Counted from the stretch's first letter, positions 7,884 through 15,835 are shown. The stretch is 36,594 nucleotides of DNA from JBHHYS01 sp046757645 (GCA_046757645.1 JBHHYS010000014.1:1-36594), one strand, 5' to 3'. The notes: generated by a model not told the origin, from the letters alone. Numbers and translations are program-made.

Positions 7884-8384
7884 GCCGACCTCCTGAGGCT
7901 CCGGCGGGTCTAGCTCAACGCGAAGGGGGCGGTAAGGGCTATCGGGGCAGCGGTTCCGGGGGAGGAATGGACGGCGTGCAGGTTGTGCCTCTCGTGCGGT
8001 AGCCCTGCTGGAGCCTTTGCAGCTCCCCGACGATGTTCAAAACCGCCTACACGCAGCAAGCTTAGCCCACGCCCGCAGGCAAGTCAAGGCGAGGGGGGCT
8101 CGTCCCGTTCTCGCCTGGCGCTCACGCGGGCCGACAGCAGGCAGCCCACCAGAAAAACGCGTGCGGTTCTCGTGCTTCCCTTCGCTCCCCCGGCTTCTCG
8201 TGCAGGTAACGACAACAGAGATGACAGAAAGGACTCCCTACGGAACAGGAAGCCGCCACAAACTCAATCCTATCCAGGACGAGTCGAAAAAAGTTTTCCC
8301 GCCAGGCTGGAGGAACGAACTCTTCGCGCCCCCCCCGAGCTCGAGTACTTCTGCCTGCTTTTGTTTTTTCCCCCAGCGCCAACC
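7884..8384. other. Gene-free stretch, long leader of the 7164-7883 gene
   Basis: No open frame here has protein-like composition on either strand. The part from 7884 to about 8050 would be the 5' leader of the minus-strand gene if the promoter at 8059-8087 is real. I could not draw a recognised riboswitch or small RNA in it. The rest (8090-8384) is unassigned DNA up to the terminator of the next minus-strand gene. Confidence 0.4.
8059..8087 (-). promoter_or_regulatory. Candidate promoter of the exported protein gene 7164-7883
   Basis: On the minus strand: TTGACT, a 17-base spacer, TAAGCT. The -35 is strong and the -10 keeps only TA...T. The leader to the ATG at 7883 would be about 170 bases. 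Confidence 0.4.
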
Positions 8385-8385
8385 T

Positions 8386-8424
8386 GAAAAGAAACAAGGG
8401 AGACGAACGTTGTGTCCGTCTCCC
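8386..8424 (-). terminator. Rho-independent terminator downstream of the glycine-zipper protein gene
   Basis: An eight-base-pair perfect stem GGGAGACG/CGTCTCCC (8398-8405 with 8417-8424) with an 11-base loop. On the minus strand it is followed by a T-rich tract (TTGTTTCTTTTC). It lies 37 bases after the stop of the 8461-9105 gene. Confidence 0.8.
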
Positions 8425-8460
8425 CTATTGGTAAGAGTACCGCTGCAAAGAGCTTCGTTC

Positions 8461-9105
8461 TTAGGGCAGGGTTATCGTCAGCGGACGGTTGAGCTGGATG
8501 GCCAGCTCGGAGCCCCGCTTCAGCTTCACGTCCTTGCCCCGCGTGAGCAGCACCATACCGGCGCCTGCGGCGGCGCCGCTGCCGGCGCCGATGGCGGTGC
8601 CCTTCCCGCCCCCGGCGATGGCGCCGATGGCAGCCCCGATACCCGAGGCGACCCCGATGGTGGCAGCGTCACGCTTCTTGGTGCCCCTGCCCTTCACCTG
8701 GCCTTCCTCGGTTACGGATTCGCGCGACTCCTCGTCCAGGTCGGTGAGCGAGGCGGCGAGGTCGAGCACGGTGCCGTCGGGCAACTCAATTTCGTCAAAG
8801 CGCAGACCCAGTTCGGCGCGGCCCTTAATTCGCCCGGCACGCTTGACACTAGTCACCACGCCGCGCACCACACTGCCCTCCGGGATCACCCTCCGGTCGC
8901 CGACGCGCACCGACCGACTCACCACCCCGCTGAAGGGGTCGCCTTGCCGGTTGTCTCTTGTGCTCAAGGTGTCGTTAAGGGTGAAGACAATCTTCGTACC
9001 CTCGGCCAGAACCACCTTGGTTTCTGCCCGCGCCACGCCCGCCAGGCCGATCAGGCCTGCCAGGGCGACGGCGGCTCCTATCCATCCGGTTCGTTTCAGT
9101 TTCAT
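8461..9105 (-). CDS. Exported glycine-zipper protein, paralogue of the 7164-7883 product
   Basis: A 214-residue protein with a signal peptide (TGWIGAAVALAGLIGLAGVARA). Next is a beta-rich domain containing VLAEGTKIVFTL, QGDPFSG, RVIPEGSVVRGVV and LRFDEIELPDGTVLDL. A glycine-zipper stretch follows at about residues 145-185 (GIGAAIGAIAGGGKG, GAGSGAAAGAG), which usually forms a membrane-inserting hairpin. A final strand carries RGSELAIQLNRPL. The domain pattern repeats that of the neighbouring 7164-7883 gene. It is probably an envelope protein with unknown function. The ATG at 9105 has AGGAGG nine bases upstream; two earlier in-frame starts (9114, 9126) sit on or before that site. It has its own terminator at 8386-8424. 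Confidence 0.75.
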   Translation of the reverse strand: MKLKRTGWIGAAVALAGLIGLAGVARAETKVVLAEGTKIVFTLNDTLSTRDNRQGDPFSGVVSRSVRVGDRRVIPEGSVVRGVVTSVKRAGRIKGRAELGLRFDEIELPDGTVLDLAASLTDLDEESRESVTEEGQVKGRGTKKRDAATIGVASGIGAAIGAIAGGGKGTAIGAGSGAAAGAGMVLLTRGKDVKLKRGSELAIQLNRPLTITLP

Positions 9106-9262
9106 CGAAGTCATCCTCCTCAGCAAGCTGCCCTCCGTGCGGCTGACTGTTCGGGCCAGCCTTCGGGGCCTCCTTGATGAGATGCCGGCCCGCCCCGGCA
9201 GGTTGTTGTCGCCGTGCGGGTTGCCGGGGCTATCCGCTCCTGCCGGCGTCTTCTCAGAGGCG

Positions 9263-9292
9263 ACTCTAACACGTTGGAGGCATCTGCCTCAA
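9263..9292 (-). promoter_or_regulatory. Candidate promoter with overlapping inverted repeat, glycine-zipper protein gene
   Basis: On the minus strand: TTGAGG, an 18-base spacer, TAGAGT. The -35 lies inside an inverted repeat, GAGGCA-TC-TGCCTC (9277-9290), which could be an operator. The rest of the divergent 9106-9432 region shows no other clear element apart from the korA -10. Confidence 0.35.
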
Positions 9293-9371
9293 TGGCCGGT
9301 TCCCGCCCGGCTCGGGCGGCCGCGGCATCTCGCGTCGCCGTGGGCGAATCCAACACAAGGAGAGCATTCTG

Positions 9372-9380
9372 TGGTATCCT
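9372..9380 (+). promoter_or_regulatory. Possible extended -10 promoter of korAB
   Basis: TG-G-TATCCT lies 53 bases before the korA ATG. There is no -35-like hexamer at 17 bases, so it would depend on the TG extension. Confidence 0.35.
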
Positions 9381-9432
9381 AGTTTTTTTGAGCCAGAGGT
9401 CCCGCTGGGGGGCTATAGGAGACCGAAGAACG

Positions 9433-11406
9433 ATGTGGCGGAATAGTTTTTTTTCCTGGATGATCGGAGGGCCGCAAGGCAGTGGAATCAACCTGAGCGC
9501 GGAAATTTTGGGCAAAGCCCTCTGCCGGGGCGGCTACCACGTTTTCGGCAACATTGAATACCACTCCAACATTAAAGGCAAACACAGCTACTACCGCCTG
9601 CGCATCGCCGCCGCGCCCGTCCGCTCCCACATCGAAGAAGTGCACCTCTTGGTGGCGCTCGACCAGGAGACCCTCTTCGGCGACCTCTACCACGAATTCC
9701 CCGCCCATCGCGGCCACATCCAGGAGGTCGCCGAGGGCGGCGGTATCCTCTTCGAGGAAGGCACGGCCGGGATCGAGGAGCGGCTGAATGGCCGCCGCGT
9801 CCACCTCTTTCCGATTCCCTACCCGAAAATCGTCCACCAAGCCCTGACGGCCGCCGGCAAGGGCGGCCAGGCACAGGAGTACCGCATCATGAACAACACC
9901 GCAGCGCTCGGAGCCGCCACCGGCCTACTCGGATATGACTTCGAGCGGGTGGCCGAAGTGATCCTGGGCGGCTTCAAGGGCAAGGCGCGCAAGGTGGGGG
10001 AGATGAACGTCCACTGTGCTCGTTTGGCTTACGAGTATGCGCGGGCGCACTTCCCGGGGCAACTGGAGTTTGTCCTGCCCCCGGCACCGCCGCGGGCCCC
10101 CAACGAGAGGCAAATCATGATCAAGGGCACCCAAGCGGTGGGCATCGCCAAGCTTAAGGCGGGCTGCGGCTTGCAGACCTACTATCCCATCAGCCCGGCC
10201 ACCGACGAGAGTGTTTACCTCGAAGAGCACCAGAGCGATTACAACCTGGTGGTGCTGCAGACCGAAGACGAGGTCTCGGCGATTGACGCCGCGGTGATGG
10301 CGGCGCACGGGGGCGTGCGCGCCGCCACCTCGACCTCCGGCCCGGGCTTTGCCCTAATGCCGGAAGGGTTGGGGTTTGCCGGCATCACCGAGGCGCCCGG
10401 CCCGGTGGTGTGCATCTACCAGCGCGGCGGGCCCTCTACGGGCATGCCCACCCGGCACGAGCAGGGTGACCTGCGCTTCGCTCTGCACGCTGGCCAGGGC
10501 GATCTCCCCCGCATGGTGCTGGCCCCGGGTGACTTGGAGGAGTGTTTCTACGTTACCTTTGACGCCTTCAACTACGCCGACCGCTACCAGTTGCCCGTCA
10601 TCCTGCTGCTCGACAAACACCTAGCCGCCATGTACGCCAGCCTGCCGCCGTTCGACATGAGCCGCCTCCGCATCGACCGGGGCGAGCGGTTCGACCCGGA
10701 GAAGCACGGCAACCACCACTACCTGCGGCACCGCTTCACCGAATCGGGCATCAGCCCCCGCAGCATCCCCGGCCAGGAAGGCGGCATCTTCTGGACTACG
10801 AGCGACGAGCACGACCAAGTGGGCCACATCAACGAAGGTATTGGCAACCGCTTGGTCATTATGCAAAAGCGGATGGGCAAGGTGGCGTTGGCGGCCCGCG
10901 AAATCCCGGAGGAGAAGAAGCTCACCTTGCACGGGAACCCCAAGGCACCGGTGAGCGTGCTGAGCTGGGGCTCAACCAAGGGCGCCATCCTCGACGCTCT
11001 GGCCCGCCTCGACCCCGAGCGGCAAAATTACAACTTCCTGCAACTGCGCCTCCTGCATCCTTTTCCGGGGGAGGCCATCGGGCGGTTGCTGGCGCAGGCA
11101 GGCAAGATCATCACCCTGGAGTGCAACTACTCAGCGCAGCTGGCCGGCGTGCTGCGGGAGCATACGGGAATTCAGCCGCACCACCGCGTGCTGAAGTACG
11201 ACGGGCGGCCGTTTTCGGAGGACGAAGTGGTGGCCGCCCTGGAGAAGGCCACAGCCGAGGGCAGGGAGGAGCTGGTAGTGGCGGACGGCCGCGTGGTCGA
11301 TCGCGACTATGGTCGTCGCCAGGTCGAGGCGCTGCTGACGTTGCGGGAAAAGCACGGCAAGATGCCGCCGCCTATGGTGCCGCTGCCACCCGGCTACAAC
11401 CGCTAG
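9433..11406 (+). CDS. korA: 2-oxoacid:ferredoxin oxidoreductase, fused gamma-alpha subunit
   Basis: A 657-residue protein. The N-terminal gamma domain (about 1-200) starts with the GGPQGSGINLSAEIL motif; the alpha domain (about 225-650) carries YPISPATDES, TEDEVSAIDAAVMAAHGG and TSTSGPGFALMPEG. With the beta subunit it oxidatively decarboxylates a 2-oxoacid to acyl-CoA, reducing ferredoxin. The two-gene gamma-alpha plus beta layout matches KorAB-type enzymes, for which 2-oxoglutarate is the usual substrate in the reductive or oxidative TCA cycle; pyruvate is not excluded. The ATG at 9433 follows GGAG at a slightly long spacing. The longer frame to 9214 is not protein-like. The beta gene follows after 21 bases. 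Confidence 0.92.
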   Translation: MWRNSFFSWMIGGPQGSGINLSAEILGKALCRGGYHVFGNIEYHSNIKGKHSYYRLRIAAAPVRSHIEEVHLLVALDQETLFGDLYHEFPAHRGHIQEVAEGGGILFEEGTAGIEERLNGRRVHLFPIPYPKIVHQALTAAGKGGQAQEYRIMNNTAALGAATGLLGYDFERVAEVILGGFKGKARKVGEMNVHCARLAYEYARAHFPGQLEFVLPPAPPRAPNERQIMIKGTQAVGIAKLKAGCGLQTYYPISPATDESVYLEEHQSDYNLVVLQTEDEVSAIDAAVMAAHGGVRAATSTSGPGFALMPEGLGFAGITEAPGPVVCIYQRGGPSTGMPTRHEQGDLRFALHAGQGDLPRMVLAPGDLEECFYVTFDAFNYADRYQLPVILLLDKHLAAMYASLPPFDMSRLRIDRGERFDPEKHGNHHYLRHRFTESGISPRSIPGQEGGIFWTTSDEHDQVGHINEGIGNRLVIMQKRMGKVALAAREIPEEKKLTLHGNPKAPVSVLSWGSTKGAILDALARLDPERQNYNFLQLRLLHPFPGEAIGRLLAQAGKIITLECNYSAQLAGVLREHTGIQPHHRVLKYDGRPFSEDEVVAALEKATAEGREELVVADGRVVDRDYGRRQVEALLTLREKHGKMPPPMVPLPPGYNR

Positions 11407-11427
11407 GCAGCCTGAAGGAGAGATACG

Positions 11428-12384
11428 ATGGCTACCACCACCACCAAAGTGGATTTCAAGGTCAAGGACTACAAGGCGGAGATTCACAACGACTGGTGCC
11501 CGGGCTGCGGCGACTTCGGCATCCTCACCGCCCTGCAAATGGCCCTGATGAAGTTGCAGATCCCGCCGCATCGGGTGGCGATGGTGAGCGGCATCGGCTG
11601 CTCCGGCAAGACGCCCCACTATATGCAAACCTACGCCTTCCACACCTTGCACGGGCGGGTGATGCCCTCGGTGACCGGCCTGAAGCTGGCCAACCCTAGC
11701 CTGACGGTAATCGGGGTGGGCGGCGACGGCGACGCTTACGGGATTGGCGCTGGCCACTTCGTCAACGGCGGCCGCCGCAACCTGGACATCACCTACGTGG
11801 TCTTCAACAACGACGTCTACGCCCTGACCAAAGGCCAGGCTTCCCCGACCATCGAGAAAGGGCTCAAGACCAAGTCCATGTCGGAAGAGTCCTTCATGGA
11901 AGCCATCAACCCGGTGGCGCTGGCGCTGGCCTGCGGCTACACCTTCGTGGCGCGGGGCTACGCCCTGGAGGTTAAGTACCTGGCCGAGCTGATTGCTCAG
12001 GGCATCCAGCACCACGGCAGTACCCTGATTGACGTCCTGCAAACCTGCCCCACCTACAACGACCTGCACACCAAGTCGTGGTATGAGGGCAAGAAGCCCG
12101 GCCAGAACAACCAGTCACCGCTCTACCGGATCGACCAGACCGACTATGACCCTGTGGTGCACGACCCCGCCAACCGTGCAGAAATCACCCAGAAGAAGGC
12201 GCAGGCGATCCTGAAGTCCGAGGAACCGGGCCGCATCGCCCTGGGCATCTTCTACCGCTGCGAGATTCCCACCTACGAGGACTATCTGGAAAAGAAGGGG
12301 CAGATTCGCCGCGACCAGCCCCCGGCGCTGCGGGAAGCCATCTTCCGCCGCGACGTCACCCCGCTGCTCGACGCCCTCGCCTAA
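11428..12384 (+). CDS. korB: 2-oxoacid:ferredoxin oxidoreductase, beta subunit
   Basis: A 318-residue TPP-binding subunit. The 4Fe-4S ligands are visible as CPGCG (Cys24, Cys27), GIGCSG (Cys58) and QTCPTYN (Cys207). The TPP/Mg motif starts with GDGDAYGIGAGH and continues to VVFNNDVYALTKGQASPT. These are diagnostic for the beta chain of the OFOR family. The ribosome site GAAGGAGAGATACG precedes the ATG. It is co-transcribed with korA and probably ends at the long hairpin at 12415-12492. No separate ferredoxin-type delta subunit is adjacent, so an external ferredoxin must take the electrons. Confidence 0.94.
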   Translation: MATTTTKVDFKVKDYKAEIHNDWCPGCGDFGILTALQMALMKLQIPPHRVAMVSGIGCSGKTPHYMQTYAFHTLHGRVMPSVTGLKLANPSLTVIGVGGDGDAYGIGAGHFVNGGRRNLDITYVVFNNDVYALTKGQASPTIEKGLKTKSMSEESFMEAINPVALALACGYTFVARGYALEVKYLAELIAQGIQHHGSTLIDVLQTCPTYNDLHTKSWYEGKKPGQNNQSPLYRIDQTDYDPVVHDPANRAEITQKKAQAILKSEEPGRIALGIFYRCEIPTYEDYLEKKGQIRRDQPPALREAIFRRDVTPLLDALA

Positions 12385-12414
12385 GAGGATGCTGGAGAAC
12401 TCCTCCCGGCTGGC

Positions 12415-12492
12415 ATTCTGAGGAGCCGCAAGCGACGAAGAATCTCGTAACCTCTCGTTTGTCTATGAGAGATTCTTCGCTATGCTCAGAAT
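12415..12492. repeat. Long imperfect palindrome between convergent genes, REP-like or bidirectional terminator
   Basis: Two pairs of matched arms nest around a loop: ATTCTGAG (12415-12422) with CTCAGAAT (12485-12492), and CGAAGAATCTC (12436-12446) with GAGATTCTTCG (12469-12479). The 78-base unit would fold into one long interrupted hairpin. It lies between korB and the convergent porin gene, so it can end transcripts from both sides. The inner arm resembles, from memory, dispersed 'GATTCTTCGC...CTCAGAAT' elements seen between genes in several phyla. Only one copy is visible here. Confidence 0.75.
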
Positions 12493-12595
12493 CACCAGAA
12501 AGACGCTTTTTCCGCATCCTTCCAATACCGGTCCAGGCCGGGATGGTTAATCAGCAAGTACCTTCTCAAAGTAGGCTCATCAAACTGGAACCGGA

Positions 12596-14026
12596 TTAGA
12601 ACTTGTAGATCACGTCGAACTGCATGCGCTTCAAGAACGGGTCTTGATTGCGCGGCTGAAACGCCGCCGGCACCAGGTTTAAGTTGTCCTGGGGGTTGAA
12701 GAGGCGTCCCACCAGCAGCGTGTACTCCAGCGTCACGTTGTTGTGGATCTCATAGTCGGCCCGCAGGCGGTGGTTGATGACGTTGGTAGAAGCACGGAGG
12801 TCATCGTAGTTGTAGGCGCCGATCACCGCGTCGCGCTCCACCCGCATCAGCGTGTAACCGAACCGCCAATCGCCCCGCTCACGCGTCTGGCCCAGCGCCG
12901 CCTCTGCCCAGTAGGCGCTGCGCTCCCCGCGAGCCCGCAGGTTGTTGACGAAGTCGAAGGTCAAGCGCAGGGGCCAGCGCGGCGCGATCTGGTGCCTCAG
13001 CTCCGCGATCAGGTCAAGGTAGGCGAAGCGCTCGCCGAAGCCGATGATATTCCCCCCGGCATCCAACCGCACGCGGTTGGTCAGCGGCAGACTCGGCCGC
13101 AGCGCGCCCGCTGCGATGGCGCGCGCGATGGCGTCCACGTTGCGGAAATTCAGCCCGGCGGCGTAGAGGCCGAGCCGGGTGCGCGCGCCCAGCCGCCAAT
13201 TCGTCTGCACCTGCCCACCCCAGATGAAGCTGTCCTCGGCGCTCGCCAGCTCGTTGAACGGCAGTTGGAAGCCCACCAGGGTCAGGTTGGCCAGGGGCGA
13301 ATCGGCAAAATCAAACGATAGCGTCTGGCTGAAGCCCTCGGGGTTCAGGTCGTTGTCGAAGGTCAGCTCGGTGCGGTACCAGGGGTAGGCGAACTTACCC
13401 GCCGTGACCGAAAGCCAGGGTGCCCACTGCGGTTGGTATGTCAGCCAGAAGCGGTCAAGGTCCACCGACTTGCGGGTAAAGAACCCGGTAAAGGACTGAT
13501 TCGTGGTCTGGGGATTGTCCAGGCCGCCGGTAGCCAGGCGCAGGCCGCCGCTGAGCTCCTTCGAGATGGTGGCCGCGGCCTGGAAGCGCAGCCGCGCCCG
13601 CTCTCGGTGGCGTTGTAGGACACCTTCCTGAAAGAAAGGCTCGTACCGCACCCGCAGGTCGCCGCTGAAACTGAAGTTCCCCAAGCCTTTCCACCTCTTT
13701 TGGTTTTCTTCCCGGGTCGCCGCCACGGTCTCTTCCAACTGCTGGATTCGCTCTTCCAGCGGAGCCCGCTCGGCGGTCACCGGGGCCGACACTGCGCCGG
13801 CCAGCATCGCCGGCGGCGGTTGCCCCACTTGGCGGGTGAGCGCCTCCAGGGCGTCTCCCTGCCGGCGTAGCAGCTCCTGCAACTGGCGGATCTGCTCTTG
13901 CTGGGCCGCTAATTTTTCCTTCAGCGCCTCGAGTTCCTTTGTCATAGCCGCAGGCTCACGGGCGGGCAAAGGCAGGCTGCACAGGCACACTAGAATCAGC
14001 AGGTTCGTCAGTTGTTTTCTTCCCAT
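12596..14026 (-). CDS. Outer-membrane porin-like beta-barrel with N-terminal coiled coil
   Basis: A 476-residue protein. The signal peptide (MGRKQLTNLLILVCLCSLPLP) is followed by a coiled-coil region (about 27-130, ELEALKEKLAAQQEQIRQL and EERIQQLEETVAATREENQ), then alternating beta strands ending in FDVIYKF with a C-terminal aromatic, typical of outer-membrane barrels. The barrel segment starts around FSFSGDLRVRYEPFF. This matches the putative porin type of Gram-negative bacteria whose coiled coil anchors to peptidoglycan or forms a trimer. The substrate is unknown. ATG at 14026 is chosen because GGAGGAGACGTA precedes it; the longer frame to 14185 has no signal at its start. Its nearest neighbours are divergent or convergent, so it is a single-gene unit. 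Confidence 0.82.
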   Translation of the reverse strand: MGRKQLTNLLILVCLCSLPLPAREPAAMTKELEALKEKLAAQQEQIRQLQELLRRQGDALEALTRQVGQPPPAMLAGAVSAPVTAERAPLEERIQQLEETVAATREENQKRWKGLGNFSFSGDLRVRYEPFFQEGVLQRHRERARLRFQAAATISKELSGGLRLATGGLDNPQTTNQSFTGFFTRKSVDLDRFWLTYQPQWAPWLSVTAGKFAYPWYRTELTFDNDLNPEGFSQTLSFDFADSPLANLTLVGFQLPFNELASAEDSFIWGGQVQTNWRLGARTRLGLYAAGLNFRNVDAIARAIAAGALRPSLPLTNRVRLDAGGNIIGFGERFAYLDLIAELRHQIAPRWPLRLTFDFVNNLRARGERSAYWAEAALGQTRERGDWRFGYTLMRVERDAVIGAYNYDDLRASTNVINHRLRADYEIHNNVTLEYTLLVGRLFNPQDNLNLVPAAFQPRNQDPFLKRMQFDVIYKF

Positions 14027-14153
14027 TACGTCTCCTCCAGAATGCGAGCGGTGAATTCTTCCCGGCCAAAATCTGCAGGAGGCTAGCACGGAAAGCGGCA
14101 CCGAACCGAGGCTTTTTCGGAGAATCGGAAAGGGGAAGGGAGAGAGCTGCGCT

Positions 14154-14182
14154 TTGATGGTTTCGCCAAGGCCTGGTAGAAT
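14154..14182 (+). promoter_or_regulatory. Promoter of the small protein/DUF971/hydrolase operon
   Basis: TTGATG, a 17-base spacer and TAGAAT (five of six) lie 51 bases before the ATG at 14233. One of the better promoter matches in the window. Confidence 0.6.
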
Positions 14183-14232
14183 CAAGGCGAGGAATTTCAG
14201 ATCAAGCCCCGTCCCCCCGAGGAGCCATCCGA

Positions 14233-14502
14233 ATGGACGGCAAAGTCTTCGTGCAGAAACTCGAAGCCTCCAACCGGCCGTTGCGGGCGCAGATGGAGCT
14301 GGCGGCAGCGGGGATGCCTTCGGTGGCCGACGGGGAAATCAAGATTGCCCTGGCGCAGCAGGCCGGGGACGAAGCCCGCCCCTTCCGACTCCTGGAGCAG
14401 CGGCGCGCCTGCGAAGCTGCCACCAAAACCCTCACCATCGCCGGCGAGCTCCGCGGTGCCGCGGCGCGCAAGCTGGGTACACCTCGCTTCCCCGGTTGCT
14501 AG
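14233..14502 (+). CDS. Small protein of unknown function
   Basis: An 89-residue protein I do not recognise. Three points support it as a real gene: a GAGGAG site eight bases before the ATG, a good promoter at 14154-14182, and strong G/C preference at third codon positions, as in the neighbours. It is mainly helical in appearance (LRAQMELAAAG, EIKIALAQQAGDEARPF, ACEAATKTLTIAGELRGAAARK), soluble, and has no signal peptide. Its stop lies one base before the possible start of the DUF971 gene, so the two are likely co-translated. Confidence 0.55.
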   Translation: MDGKVFVQKLEASNRPLRAQMELAAAGMPSVADGEIKIALAQQAGDEARPFRLLEQRRACEAATKTLTIAGELRGAAARKLGTPRFPGC

Positions 14503-14503
14503 T

Positions 14504-14872
14504 ATGGTACGAGCCGCGATGCCGGACGACCCCCGCACAGAGCCGGTCAGCATCAAAGTTCTTCTGACTACGGGCGAAGGCGTGGCCGTGGAGTGGCGCG
14601 ATGGCCACCAGAGCCGCTACACCTTCCCCTACCTGCGCGATCGCTGCCCCTGCGCCACTTGCCGGGAACAGCGCGCCTCGGCGGCGGGCAAAACCACGCT
14701 GCCCATCTACAAGGAAACCGTGCGCGCCGTCCAGGCCGAGCCGGTCGGCAATTACGCTGTGCGCTTCGTCTTCAGCGACGCTCACGCCACTGGGATCTAC
14801 AGCTTTAGCTATTTCCGCCAAATCTGCCCGTGCGCCGAGTGTAGTGCCGCCCGGAAAGGAGAAGCAGAATGA
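14504..14872 (+). CDS. DUF971 (GBBH-like N-terminal) protein
   Basis: A 122-residue protein with the DUF971 fold: IKVLLTTGEGVAVEWRDGH, YTFPYLRDRCPCATCRE, then VGNYAVRFVFSDAHATGIY and FRQICPCAECSA. The two CPCxxC clusters are the likely metal (zinc) ligands of this family. This domain also occurs N-terminal to gamma-butyrobetaine hydroxylases and beside Mrp/ApbC iron-sulfur carriers; its own role is unsettled. Starts at 14504 and 14519 are both possible. Neither has a clear ribosome site, so coupling to the upstream gene (stop 14502) is likely and favours 14504. It overlaps the next gene by ATGA. Confidence 0.85.
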   Translation: MVRAAMPDDPRTEPVSIKVLLTTGEGVAVEWRDGHQSRYTFPYLRDRCPCATCREQRASAAGKTTLPIYKETVRAVQAEPVGNYAVRFVFSDAHATGIYSFSYFRQICPCAECSAARKGEAE

Positions 14873-15636
14873 AAACCGCGGTTGGCTTGCTGACTTTGCT
14901 TTGTTTGCTCGGGGCGTTCTCTTCAGGGGAAGCTGAGGCCCGCAACGCGACCCGCTCCGAAGCGGTCCGCTATCCGAGTGGGGACGAAACCGTGGAGGGC
15001 TACTTGGTAGCCCCGACCGGCGCTGGCCCCTTTCCGGCCGTCGTGGTGATCCACGAATGGTGGGGCCTGAACTCGCAGATCAAAGCGCAAGCAGAGCGGC
15101 TGGCCGCCGAAGGTTACGTGGCCTTGGCTGTTGACCTCTACCGCGGCCGGGTGACCGCCGATTCCGGCGAAGCCCACGAATTGATGCGCGGCCTTCCCGA
15201 AGACCGCGCTCGCCGCGATCTCCTGGCTGCTTTCGATTACCTGGCCAACCGCCCCGACGTGCGCTCGGACCGGATAGCCTCCATCGGCTGGTGTATGGGT
15301 GGCGGCTACTCCCTGGTTCTGGCTCTCGCTCAACCCCGCCTGGCCGCCAGCGTCATCTACTACGGCCGCCTGGTGAGTGACGAATCCTCCTTGCAACAGA
15401 TTCGCGCCCCGGTGCTGGGTCTGTTCGGCGAGAACGACCGCGGCATTCCTGTCCGCAGCGTGCGCGCCTTCGAACGGGCCCTGCGAAGGCTGGGCAAATC
15501 CATTGAAGTGCACATCTATCCCGGCGCCGGCCATGCCTTCGCCAACCCCACCCGGCCCTCCTATCGGGCAGCCGCCGCGCGGGACGCTCGGGAAAAGACA
15601 CAGGCCTTCTTCGCCCGGCACTTGAAGGGAAGATAA
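14869..15636 (+). CDS. Exported dienelactone hydrolase family protein
   Basis: A 255-residue alpha/beta hydrolase. The signal peptide (MKTAVGLLTLLCLLGAFSSGEAEA) is followed by a dienelactone-hydrolase core: VVVIHEWWGLN with the oxyanion loop, SIGWCMGGGYS with nucleophile Cys142, GLFGENDRGIPV with the acid Asp, and YPGAGHAF with the catalytic His. The Cys-Asp-His triad is complete. These enzymes hydrolyse lactones and esters. Exported members act on unknown substrates, so the classical chlorocatechol pathway should not be assumed; no other genes of that pathway are nearby. The ATGA overlap with the DUF971 gene shows they form one operon. Confidence 0.9.
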   Translation: MKTAVGLLTLLCLLGAFSSGEAEARNATRSEAVRYPSGDETVEGYLVAPTGAGPFPAVVVIHEWWGLNSQIKAQAERLAAEGYVALAVDLYRGRVTADSGEAHELMRGLPEDRARRDLLAAFDYLANRPDVRSDRIASIGWCMGGGYSLVLALAQPRLAASVIYYGRLVSDESSLQQIRAPVLGLFGENDRGIPVRSVRAFERALRRLGKSIEVHIYPGAGHAFANPTRPSYRAAAARDAREKTQAFFARHLKGR

Positions 15637-15835
15637 CTGGAAATTTCAATTCGCCCCCCAAGAGATGAGTAGGTCGCTCATCCCGTAGGCGAAAGCAAAT
15701 CACAACAGAATGGGTTTTTGTGCGGCTCTTTATTGCCCCCACCAGCCGAGTACCCGATATTCAGACTCGAACGTGACGGGATCGCACAATTGAATCAAGG
15801 GGAAGGGGGCTCTTCGAGGCTGCCCGGCCTGCTGA

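Noticed and set aside
8017..9177. 386-codon plus-strand frame opposite the glycine-zipper gene
   Set aside because: Low-complexity, no ribosome site at its start, and it crosses the terminator at 8386-8424. The minus-strand gene has signal peptide, ribosome site and terminator.
15664..15682. GATGAG...CTCATC hairpin after the dienelactone hydrolase gene
   Set aside because: Only six base pairs and no T tract on either strand, so it is not called a terminator.
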